A stretch of 7,737 nucleotides of DNA, taken from the NCBI GenBank assembly GCA_030950865.1, contig JAUZQR010000051.1:1-7737 (forward strand), given 5' to 3'. Below, piece by piece: positions 1 through 5,394 of the stretch (position 1 is its first letter; each line of letters opens with the position of its first letter). Below the pieces are notes generated by a model. It did no database searches. It was not told the origin of the DNA and saw nothing but the letters and a program-made list of their open reading frames with translations. This stretch comes from Mariprofundaceae bacterium. Its GTDB lineage: Bacteria; Pseudomonadota; Zetaproteobacteria; Mariprofundales; Mariprofundaceae. The position numbers and the translations under genes were made by a program.

Positions 1-455
1 ATGGATGCACACTGCCCCATCAATAGCTCAGGGCTACTATCTGCTGCCACCTTCTTCTTCAGCGTGCTGTGCTCTTGCTTAAGCTGTCGTTTTTTCATCA
101 ACTCTTCGATTCGTAAGAGTAATTCCCCCAAATCAAACGGCTTTTTAAGAAAGTCATCGGCTCCCAATCGAACTGCCTCAACCGCAGTATTCACTTCAGA
201 ATAGCCTGTCATTAAGATAATACCCATATCAGGATCTGCTGTTTGAAACTCCTTCAACAAATCAATCCCACTACCATCTGGCAAACGAATATCGAGCACC
301 GCAACATCATATTTACCTTGGCTCATAGCTTCACGTGCACGCATGGCATTGGCCGCTGTTGTTACATGGTAGTTTGCATCTTCCAATGTTTCTTGAAGTG
401 TCATGCGAAGATCATCTTCATCATCCACCAGCAACATATAAGCAGTCTGTTTCAC
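1..455 (-). CDS. NtrC-family response regulator, N-terminal part (gene continues past the left edge)
   Basis: Reading the minus strand from GTG 455 gives about 151 residues with a full receiver domain. The acidic pocket is D11-D12, the phospho-acceptor aspartate is D55 in VLDIRLPDGSG, the switch threonine is T83 in LMTGYS, and the conserved lysine is K105 in KKPFD. After the receiver comes a charged, helical linker (about 110-140) and then ELLMGQCAS, which resembles the usual first residues of a sigma54-interaction AAA+ domain. That domain and any Fis-type HTH would lie outside the window, so the NtrC assignment is an inference. By family, such a protein is a cytoplasmic, phosphorylation-controlled activator of sigma54 promoters. 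No partner kinase is in view. GTG 455 is preferred over ATG 485 (in frame, ten codons upstream) because it has a GGGGAG ribosome-binding site and starts right at the receiver fold. Confidence 0.9.
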   Translation of the reverse strand, partial: MKQTAYMLLVDDEDDLRMTLQETLEDANYHVTTAANAMRAREAMSQGKYDVAVLDIRLPDGSGIDLLKEFQTADPDMGIILMTGYSEVNTAVEAVRLGADDFLKKPFDLGELLLRIEELMKKRQLKQEHSTLKKKVAADSSPELLMGQCAS

Positions 456-464
456 GTTAGGTAT

Positions 465-470
465 CTCCCC
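465..470 (-). promoter_or_regulatory. Ribosome binding site for the response regulator
   Basis: On the minus strand GGGGAG lies nine bases before GTG 455. The upstream in-frame ATG at 485 has no purine-rich stretch before it, so this site decides the start in favour of GTG 455. Confidence 0.55.
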
Positions 471-530
471 CCGATTTGCACTCATTTACATGTTTTGAGC
501 ACAACTTAACATCTTACAAAAAACAGAGAT

Positions 531-558
531 ATTCTAGTTACTTTGATATAAAAGTCAA
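531..558 (-). promoter_or_regulatory. Sigma70-like promoter for the response regulator gene
   Basis: On the minus strand TTGACT (558-553) and TAGAAT (536-531) are separated by 16 bases. Each hexamer matches the consensus at five of six positions. Transcription would begin near 524, giving a leader of about 70 bases to GTG 455. The -35 hexamer is one arm of a dyad at 542-559 (TTTGAT, six bases, GTCAAA), which could be an operator for a repressor or for autoregulation. The dyad's role is inference. Confidence 0.5.
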
Positions 559-666
559 AATTATGACGCTGCGAGCAATCAATTTTATTTATACACGCTA
601 AAAATATTCAGTATTCCGTCAAAAAACAACCATTTGCTTGGACTCGCAATACACAAAAGTAATCTC

Positions 667-833
667 CTAGGAGTCTGTCGGGCTTAGGCGATTGTAGCGA
701 GAAATAGCGGGGTTGAGATGGTTTTTACCTTAAAGTGGGGCAAATAGCAGAGCTATTCAACGAAATCCAAGGTGAAAAACAGCCAATGTCCACTTTTTCG
801 TAGTAGGTTGCTCTAAGTCCGACAGCCTCCTAG
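667..833. mobile_element. MITE-like fold-back element, 167 bp, symmetric about base 750
   Basis: The two 21-base ends (667-687 and 813-833) are inverted repeats with 19 Watson-Crick pairs, one G-U (682/818) and one mismatch (674/826). The pairing continues inward in the same register with no gaps: 719-731 pairs with 769-781 (12 of 13), and 743-748 AATAGC pairs with 752-757 GCTATT around the loop AGA, exactly at the midpoint. The intermediate parts pair only patchily. A direct repeat CTCCTAG (664-670 and 827-833) sits at both ends; the palindromic CTAG within it could be a target duplication around inverted ends starting GAGTCTGTCGG. There is no transposase, so this would be a non-autonomous element mobilised in trans. 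I cannot name the parent IS family. A large structured RNA or attenuator is the alternative reading. Confidence 0.65.
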
Positions 834-850
834 CATCAGCCTTATTCTAG

Positions 851-872
851 GACTAAACTAAGACTAAACTAG
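851..872 (+). repeat. Tandem 11-base direct repeat between the fold-back element and yihY
   Basis: GACTAAACTAA (851-861) is followed directly by GACTAAACTAG (862-872), a 10 of 11 match. CTAG tetranucleotides lie at 847-850 and 869-872, the same word that borders the fold-back element. It could be a two-copy binding site ahead of yihY or simple slippage. No known binding protein is recognised. Confidence 0.5.
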
Positions 873-892
873 GCATCACACACTTATGGTAA

Positions 893-900
893 AAGGAGGT
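893..900 (+). promoter_or_regulatory. Strong ribosome binding site for yihY
   Basis: AAGGAGGT is a perfect anti-16S match ending four bases before ATG 905. A second in-frame ATG at 911 would be ten bases away. Both starts are possible, and 905 is slightly favoured on spacing from the GGAGG core. Confidence 0.75.
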
Positions 901-904
901 AGCT

Positions 905-2230
905 ATGTCCATGCTTAAAACGCAGATTAAACAAGTCATCGATATGGATGTGGCTGATATTGCTAGTTTACCAGCTTTAAAAAGACATAGTGCAAGTCTT
1001 TTACGTTTTATATCGCGAATTATCCATCGTTTCATCAAGGATAAATGTATTCAACGCGCCTCAGCACTGGGGTATGCCTCACTCTTAGCCATTGTTCCCC
1101 TCGTTGTGCTTGGTTTTTCTGTGTTTACGAGTTTCCAAGCTTTTGACACTATTTCCAGTCATGTTCGCGATGCTCTTTTAGAGTACCTTATCCCTACCAG
1201 TCAACAGGTCGTGCAAAATTACCTTGGCAACGTCACCGATAAGGCTGGTGCGCTGTCTATTTTTGGTATTCTTGGCTTGCTCATTACAGCAACGGCTCTA
1301 TTGAATACCATGGAAGAAGCCTTTAATGATATTTGGCGCATCTCTAGAAAGCGCCCGTTATTTTCTAAGTTTATCACCTTTTGGTCCTTGCTTACACTAT
1401 CGCCCATTTTGATTGGCGCATCCATCACTATCACATCTTATTTTGCAGCTTTGCCTATGATTCAAAATGTTGCCGAAGGCGCTTCTGCCATTCGCCATAT
1501 CCCATTTCTCATTCCATGGCTTATATCTTCCAGTGCCATGACTGCGCTATATATGGCATTGCCCAATGCTCATGTACCTATGCGTCACGCAATCATAGGT
1601 GGTATGGTGGCAGGTGCTCTATTTGAGCTTACCAAGCTTGGTTTTACATTTTATGTCACTGAACTTGCCAATTATGAAAAAATTTATGGCGCACTTGGTA
1701 CTTTACCCGTCTTTCTTGTTTGGCTGTACCTTGTTTGGGTATTGGTACTGATAGGTGCAGAGGTAACATTCTGTCTGCAACACCCCGAGCAATCCCAGCG
1801 TCATGATAAATCGCTTGTTCGTTCGGGTATTCGCAATTTTTTCCTTCACCTCGCACTGATACGTGCCGCACAAGCCATTCAAAAAGGTCGTAATATGCAT
1901 TTGAGTGAGCTTATTAAAGAAACAGATGTTCCAGATAATATTTTACAAGAATGGCTGGATAATTTGTGTGACAAAGGACTGCTTAAGCAAGTCATCACGG
2001 ATGATCCGCGCGGTGCATGGGTACTTGGGCAGGATGCAAACTCACTCACCCTTCGACATATTCATGATGCATTGCAGCCAGAGGTTATGGAAATTCCAGA
2101 AGCATGGAAAGATAGTCCGCTAGGAAGTACATTAAACGGGTTATACTTTCGCATGCAGCGCGAACACGATGTTTACCTCTCCGATGTAAGCATACAGAGT
2201 TTACTCGATAAAGAACAAGACCCCTCATAA
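905..2230 (+). CDS. yihY: YihY/BrkB-family inner membrane protein with C-terminal winged-helix-like extension
   Basis: The 441-residue product has an amphipathic N-terminus and about six hydrophobic segments, near residues 55-78, 113-134, 155-178, 196-219, 226-248 and 264-290. Family hallmarks are the RASALGYASL stretch entering the first segment, NTMEEAFNDIWRI (134-146) after the second, and YGALGTLPVFLVWLY (261-275) in the last. E. coli YihY is about 290 residues. Here some 150 extra soluble residues follow, and 310-375 look like a winged helix (helices around 329-358, then a short strand pair), as in other long members of the family. The molecular function of YihY proteins is not settled; the old name ribonuclease BN (rbn) is a misassignment. 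The gene is followed at nine bases by the M24 peptidase gene, suggesting one transcript. The assignment to the family is secure; the role of the tail is inference. Confidence 0.92.
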   Translation: MSMLKTQIKQVIDMDVADIASLPALKRHSASLLRFISRIIHRFIKDKCIQRASALGYASLLAIVPLVVLGFSVFTSFQAFDTISSHVRDALLEYLIPTSQQVVQNYLGNVTDKAGALSIFGILGLLITATALLNTMEEAFNDIWRISRKRPLFSKFITFWSLLTLSPILIGASITITSYFAALPMIQNVAEGASAIRHIPFLIPWLISSSAMTALYMALPNAHVPMRHAIIGGMVAGALFELTKLGFTFYVTELANYEKIYGALGTLPVFLVWLYLVWVLVLIGAEVTFCLQHPEQSQRHDKSLVRSGIRNFFLHLALIRAAQAIQKGRNMHLSELIKETDVPDNILQEWLDNLCDKGLLKQVITDDPRGAWVLGQDANSLTLRHIHDALQPEVMEIPEAWKDSPLGSTLNGLYFRMQREHDVYLSDVSIQSLLDKEQDPS

Positions 2231-2233
2231 GGA
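2228..2233 (+). promoter_or_regulatory. Ribosome binding site of the M24 peptidase, overlapping the yihY stop codon
   Basis: TAAGGA includes the yihY stop TAA (2228-2230) and lies six bases before ATG 2240. The overlap supports co-transcription and possible translational coupling of the two genes. Confidence 0.6.
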
Positions 2234-2239
2234 ACGATT

Positions 2240-3397
2240 ATGACCACTGCTCAACTGATTATTTCAGCTTCCGAACACGATGCGGATATGCTTTATATCT
2301 CACGTATGTTTGTCCCCGACGCATTTATTGCAATCGGTATTGATAGTTGTATAGAGCGTCAAAAAAGCACCCAGTGGCATGGACTATTCTCACCTTTAGA
2401 GGTGGATAGAGCAAAAAAACAATCAGGTTTCCATGACGTTCATTTGGATAGCATCTGGCGAGAAAAGGCAGAGGCTCATGGTTGGACTGCAAGCCTTGCC
2501 AGTACTGCGGCTGCCTTTTTAAAAGAACACAGCATAAGCAGTATTACTGTGCCTGGTCAGTTCCCTTTGATGTATGCAGAACAATTACGTGAATTAGGAT
2601 TTCAAATCACTGCTCAGCAAGGTTCTTTATTTCCTCAACGTGCAATCAAAAGTGATGTTGAAATAAAACAGCTCGCACGCGCAGAGCGCCTAACCAAACG
2701 CTCTATGATGCAGGCTGAAAATTTCCTTGCCGCTTGCAGTGTTGGTAATGACAATATCTTGCGTCACCCAGACGATGCCCAAACAAAAGTAAAATCCAAA
2801 CATGTGCGTGCCGCCATTGAAACCTTTCTTATCAGTCAAGGTGCCATGCCAGCCCATACTATTGTCGCCTGTGGCAAAGAAGGTGCTGACCCACACAATA
2901 TCGGCTCAGGTTTTATTCGCGCACACCAGTCAATCATTATTGATATTTTCCCTCGTTTGTTGGACTCTGGTTATTGGGGCGATATGACACGCACATATGT
3001 CAAAGGCAAAGCGCCTGCTGAACTGAAGAAAATGTATAAAACCGTGCGTGAGGGTCAGGATATTGGTCTAAATAGCGTTGCAAATGGTGTGCATGGCGCA
3101 GATATTCATCATGCCATTCTTAGTCACTTTGAGAAACAAGGTTTCAAAACAGGGCTTAAAGGCGGTAAACAAACAGGGTTCTTCCATGGTACAGGTCATG
3201 GCGTGGGTCTCGAAATCCATGAGTCTCCGCGTATTTCAGTACGCGATGATGTTTTGCAGAGCAATCAGGTCGTCACTGTAGAGCCTGGTCTGTATTATCC
3301 CAATATTGGCGGCATACGTCTTGAGGATATGGTTGTCGTGCGTCATCAAGGCTGTGAAAATCTCACCAAACACCCTAGAAAATTAGAAATTTCTTAA
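2240..3397 (+). CDS. M24-family metallopeptidase, Xaa-Pro aminopeptidase/dipeptidase type
   Basis: The 385-residue protein has the two-domain layout of proline peptidases: an N-terminal creatinase-like domain (about 1-130) and a C-terminal pita-bread catalytic domain (about 140-385). All five metal ligands are visible: D235 in IIIDIFP, D248 in GDMTRTY, H320 in HGTGHGVG, E348 in VEPGLYY and E362 in RLEDM. The accessory histidines H219 (DPHNIGSG), H316 and H327 (EIHESP) also match the aminopeptidase P pattern. By family it is a cytoplasmic dinuclear-metal (often Mn) enzyme that cleaves bonds to proline in short peptides. The length is nearer to short Bacillus-type Xaa-Pro dipeptidases (about 350-360) than to E. 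coli PepP or PepQ (about 440). There is no signal peptide. Whether it acts as aminopeptidase or dipeptidase cannot be told from the sequence. It lies directly downstream of yihY, with no known functional link. Confidence 0.9.
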   Translation: MTTAQLIISASEHDADMLYISRMFVPDAFIAIGIDSCIERQKSTQWHGLFSPLEVDRAKKQSGFHDVHLDSIWREKAEAHGWTASLASTAAAFLKEHSISSITVPGQFPLMYAEQLRELGFQITAQQGSLFPQRAIKSDVEIKQLARAERLTKRSMMQAENFLAACSVGNDNILRHPDDAQTKVKSKHVRAAIETFLISQGAMPAHTIVACGKEGADPHNIGSGFIRAHQSIIIDIFPRLLDSGYWGDMTRTYVKGKAPAELKKMYKTVREGQDIGLNSVANGVHGADIHHAILSHFEKQGFKTGLKGGKQTGFFHGTGHGVGLEIHESPRISVRDDVLQSNQVVTVEPGLYYPNIGGIRLEDMVVVRHQGCENLTKHPRKLEIS

Positions 3398-3444
3398 CAT
3401 ATCAAGCCAATAAGAAACAAAATAACTACAAGCTGTCAAAATTC

Positions 3445-3453
3445 TGCTAAACT
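3445..3453 (+). promoter_or_regulatory. Possible extended -10 promoter upstream of the tandem cNMP-domain gene
   Basis: TGCTAAACT is an extended -10 motif (TG, one base, then a hexamer with four of six matches). There is no good -35 hexamer at the normal distance. The 95-base gap between the peptidase and the next gene shows no hairpin-plus-T-run terminator, so read-through from yihY is also possible. Confidence 0.25.
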
Positions 3454-3489
3454 TCGTCTAGAATTCTTCTTAAGAAATTTAATAGTTAT

Positions 3490-3493
3490 AGGA
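3490..3493 (+). promoter_or_regulatory. AGGA ribosome binding site that questions the annotated start
   Basis: AGGA overlaps the A of ATG 3493, so it cannot serve that start. It lies eight bases before the in-frame GTG at 3502 (codon 4), which is ideal spacing. The true start may therefore be GTG 3502, shortening the protein by three residues. Confidence 0.4.
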
Positions 3494-4389
3494 TGAAAAC
3501 AGTGGATCAGGAATTTCTCGACCTTTCAGGTATTAATACGCCAAGATCATCTCAAGCGGCATTGTGCGCGGAAGATTTCCCTATTCTTAAAGACCTTTCT
3601 CCTTTAAGCCTGCGTATTCTAAATGATGCCAGTCGTACCATGCATGTATCAAAAGGTGTGGAATTGATTCATGAGGGTGATGCTCCACATGACCTTTATT
3701 TTATTAAAAGTGGTAAAATGTCCATTGCCAAACAGCATACTCAGAAAGTCAAAATTTTGGCGACACTCTCAAAAGGTGAAGTCTATGGTGAATTTGGTAT
3801 TTTACGCCAAAAATCACGTTTTGCCTCAGCCTATACAGCAGAAGCCAGTGAGGTTATACGCGTTGAGTTATCAGCAGTGCAGCAGGTATTGGATGCAGAC
3901 CCTCATTTCAAAACAGCCCTAAATAAGCTTCTGTCTCAACGCATGCTCGACAGTTTCTTTTTTAGTCACCCTGTGTTCAAGTCTCTACCTGAAGATACAC
4001 GTATCCAAATTTCAAAAGACTTACCTGTTCATTTCTATAGCCGAAATAGCCGCCTCTTTGCGCAAGGTGAAAAACCACAAGGTATTTTCCTTGTTTTATC
4101 GGGAGAAGTTGAGGTTCACTATCTAAATCGTAATCGTCATGATATTCTTTTAGAGATTCGCCGTGATAATGACTTGGTGGGTGAGCTAGCCTCAAAAAAT
4201 GGCACATCGTTGGCATACTCTGCCATTGCCGCCAGTGATTTGGATGCATTACTTCTAGATAATGCTGCCATGAAAATCATGCATGATCATCATCCCGAAA
4301 CATTTAAAAAATTAGAAAACTATATTAATACGCGCGCTTCACGCACGGCAGAACGCTTAAAAGAAAGCAACCACCAGACTGATATTTAG
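3493..4389 (+). CDS. Tandem cyclic-nucleotide-binding-domain (cNMP/Crp-type) protein without HTH
   Basis: The product has 298 residues and two Crp-like beta-barrel domains. Domain 1 (about 30-135) runs from LIHEGDAPHDLYFIKSGKM through GEVYGEFGILRQKSRFASAY; it keeps the Gly-Glu and the arginine (R109) of the phosphate-binding cassette. Domain 2 (about 160-260) has LFAQGEKPQGIFLVLSGEVEV and LVGELASKNGTSLAYSA; the Gly-Glu (230-231) is present, but the arginine position is occupied by serine. The C-terminus (about 258-292) is helical and charged, with no winged helix, kinase, cyclase or transporter domain. It is thus a stand-alone sensor or adaptor in the cytoplasm rather than a normal Crp/Fnr transcription factor. 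The ligand is unknown; domain 1 could bind cAMP or cGMP, domain 2 probably not in the standard way. Its 3' end overlaps the convergent gene by four bases. GTG 3502 is a credible alternative start. Confidence 0.88.
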   Translation: MKTVDQEFLDLSGINTPRSSQAALCAEDFPILKDLSPLSLRILNDASRTMHVSKGVELIHEGDAPHDLYFIKSGKMSIAKQHTQKVKILATLSKGEVYGEFGILRQKSRFASAYTAEASEVIRVELSAVQQVLDADPHFKTALNKLLSQRMLDSFFFSHPVFKSLPEDTRIQISKDLPVHFYSRNSRLFAQGEKPQGIFLVLSGEVEVHYLNRNRHDILLEIRRDNDLVGELASKNGTSLAYSAIAASDLDALLLDNAAMKIMHDHHPETFKKLENYINTRASRTAERLKESNHQTDI

Positions 4390-5303
4390 TTTGAACGTAA
4401 ACCTTTTATTCCACCCAAACGCCACAATACCCATGCGCCAGGAAGCGCGGCAACAGCCAAAATAATAATCCATAAGGCTGCCATTGCTGTTGCAGCATCG
4501 GCACTGGCTCCAAAGTACACAGCAAACCCAACATACCCTGCTTCTCGCACACCAAATCCATTGAGTGAAATCGGTAATGTCGCCACCAAAGCAACCAGCC
4601 CAACCATAATTGAAAATGCTGCCCAGTTCATATCCAAACCAACCGCCAAGCCCAAAAATACATGCGCTTGCACAATCATCATCTGAAATAGCAATGAGAC
4701 AGGCAAACTGCGCCACCACATACGTTGAAATCCTGATTTATGTAATGGTAACTGCTTTAAAGCAGCCAGCTTTTCAGGTAATCGTGCATGCAACCATGGA
4801 TAAAGCAGCATACCAACCCACATAGCCACAACCAATGCCAACCAACTCCACCACCAAGCTGCTGGCCAAGAAAACATCAACATGCTCACTGTGAGCAATG
4901 CCACCAAGGCATACATGCCGTTGACACGATCCAAAATCACGCTGGCAGCGGCACGCACACCCATCTTGGTGCGTCCTTCACCTTTGGCTAATAAGATTCC
5001 ACGTACCACATCACCACCAATGGTTGAGGGCAAAAACAGGCTGGCAAACATGCCCAAGAAATAAAGCCTGATTTTCCGTGTTCGTGATACTTCAATCGCC
5101 AAACCTTGCGCAATCCATGCCCAGCGTAACCCGCACAACACATAACCCACCACCAAACATAGCCATGCTGCAACCAACCACCATGGGTTTACCGCTAAAA
5201 TACGTTGCCATACCTGACCCAAATCCACATAGGTCAACACACCATACAATAGCCCGAAAGTGAATATTATTTTTAAAGCAAGAATCAAATGGGAACGCGA
5301 CAT
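4386..5303 (-). CDS. Lysylphosphatidylglycerol synthase TM-region family (AglD/UPF0104) integral membrane protein
   Basis: The 305-residue, very hydrophobic protein has about seven or eight membrane segments, near 8-26, 40-58, 80-97, 119-136, 141-160, 200-220, 226-245 and 267-292. Three family signatures are visible: FLPSTIGGDVVRG (90-102), ILDRVNGM (123-130) and LPISLNGFGVREAG (243-256). This matches the flippase-like membrane half of MprF and the stand-alone AglD/YbhN-type proteins. The soluble lysyl-transferase domain of MprF is absent, so lysyl-PG synthesis is not expected. Stand-alone members are usually found with glycosyltransferases and are linked to lipid or lipid-linked sugar handling. 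Here it is divergent from the GT39/GT2 pair, which fits such a role by inference. An in-frame TGA lies five codons upstream of ATG 5303, which fixes the earliest start. No clear Shine-Dalgarno sequence precedes it. Its stop TAA (4388-4386) overlaps the TAG of the opposing gene. Confidence 0.85.
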   Translation of the reverse strand: MSRSHLILALKIIFTFGLLYGVLTYVDLGQVWQRILAVNPWWLVAAWLCLVVGYVLCGLRWAWIAQGLAIEVSRTRKIRLYFLGMFASLFLPSTIGGDVVRGILLAKGEGRTKMGVRAAASVILDRVNGMYALVALLTVSMLMFSWPAAWWWSWLALVVAMWVGMLLYPWLHARLPEKLAALKQLPLHKSGFQRMWWRSLPVSLLFQMMIVQAHVFLGLAVGLDMNWAAFSIMVGLVALVATLPISLNGFGVREAGYVGFAVYFGASADAATAMAALWIIILAVAALPGAWVLWRLGGIKGLRSN

Positions 5304-5320
5304 GCGGGCAACGTATCACA

Positions 5321-5326
5321 TTTATA
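5321..5326 (-). promoter_or_regulatory. Possible -10 box for the divergent membrane protein gene
   Basis: On the minus strand TATAAA (5326-5321) matches the -10 consensus at five of six positions and lies about 17 bases before ATG 5303. No good -35 is seen at 17 bases; that place is occupied by the hairpin at 5328-5347. The predicted leader would be only about ten bases, which agrees with the lack of a ribosome binding site. Confidence 0.3.
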
Positions 5327-5327
5327 G

Positions 5328-5347
5328 ATGCTAAAAAACCTTAGCAT
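5328..5347. promoter_or_regulatory. Perfect 7-bp inverted repeat in the divergent promoter region
   Basis: ATGCTAA (5328-5334) and TTAGCAT (5341-5347) flank the six-base spacer AAAACC. The repeat lies in the 91-base gap between two divergent starts, next to a possible -10 on the minus strand and a possible -35 on the plus strand. A shared operator is the most natural reading. A terminator is less likely because neither strand has transcription from an upstream gene to stop here. Confidence 0.45.
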
Positions 5348-5374
5348 TGTTTTACTCGTGGGATTTGTGATAAA
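5347..5374 (+). promoter_or_regulatory. Weak sigma70-like promoter for the GT39-GT2 operon
   Basis: TTGTTT (5347-5352) and GATAAA (5369-5374) are separated by 16 bases; the -35 keeps TTG and the -10 matches four of six positions. Transcription would start near 5381, about 14 bases before ATG 5395. No purine-rich ribosome binding site precedes that ATG, so initiation would be on a short leader. Confidence 0.3.
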
Positions 5375-5394
5375 ACAACGATAGTCTGCGCCCT

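Larger units (their letters stand above)
456..904. other. Gene-free divergent intergenic region (449 bases)
   Basis: This gap separates the minus-strand response regulator from the plus-strand YihY gene. No open reading frame with a plausible start or family signature is present. From left to right it holds the response regulator promoter and dyad, an A+T-rich stretch (about 560-660) in which I see no clear element, the fold-back element at 667-833, a tandem 11-base repeat at 851-872 and the YihY ribosome binding site at 893-900. I could not find a convincing plus-strand promoter. If one exists upstream of 667, the fold-back element lies within the YihY leader. Confidence 0.7.

Noticed and set aside
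483..485. ATG on the minus strand as an earlier start for the response regulator
   Set aside because: It adds ten residues with no receiver similarity and has no ribosome binding site; GTG 455 fits both criteria.
243..509. Plus-strand open frame of 88 codons at the left end
   Set aside because: It is antisense to the receiver domain, whose motifs (D11-D12, D55, T83, K105) are unmistakable on the minus strand.
821..849. Plus-strand promoter for yihY formed across the right end of the fold-back element
   Set aside because: The hexamers found (such as CCGACA with TATTCT at 19 bases, or TTGCTC with TAGCAT) match poorly or are badly spaced, so no promoter is called.
905..2230. Annotation as ribonuclease BN
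   Set aside because: The YihY family was once given this name, but RNase BN activity belongs to the unrelated RNase Z/ElaC metallo-hydrolase.
3385..3394. AGAAATTTCT palindrome at the end of the M24 gene as a terminator
   Set aside because: It has no loop, is A+T only apart from one G and one C, and is not followed by a T run.
4357..4719. Minus-strand open frame of 120 codons
   Set aside because: It is a shifted-frame shadow of the AglD-like membrane protein gene; its cysteine- and tryptophan-rich translation shows no family motif.
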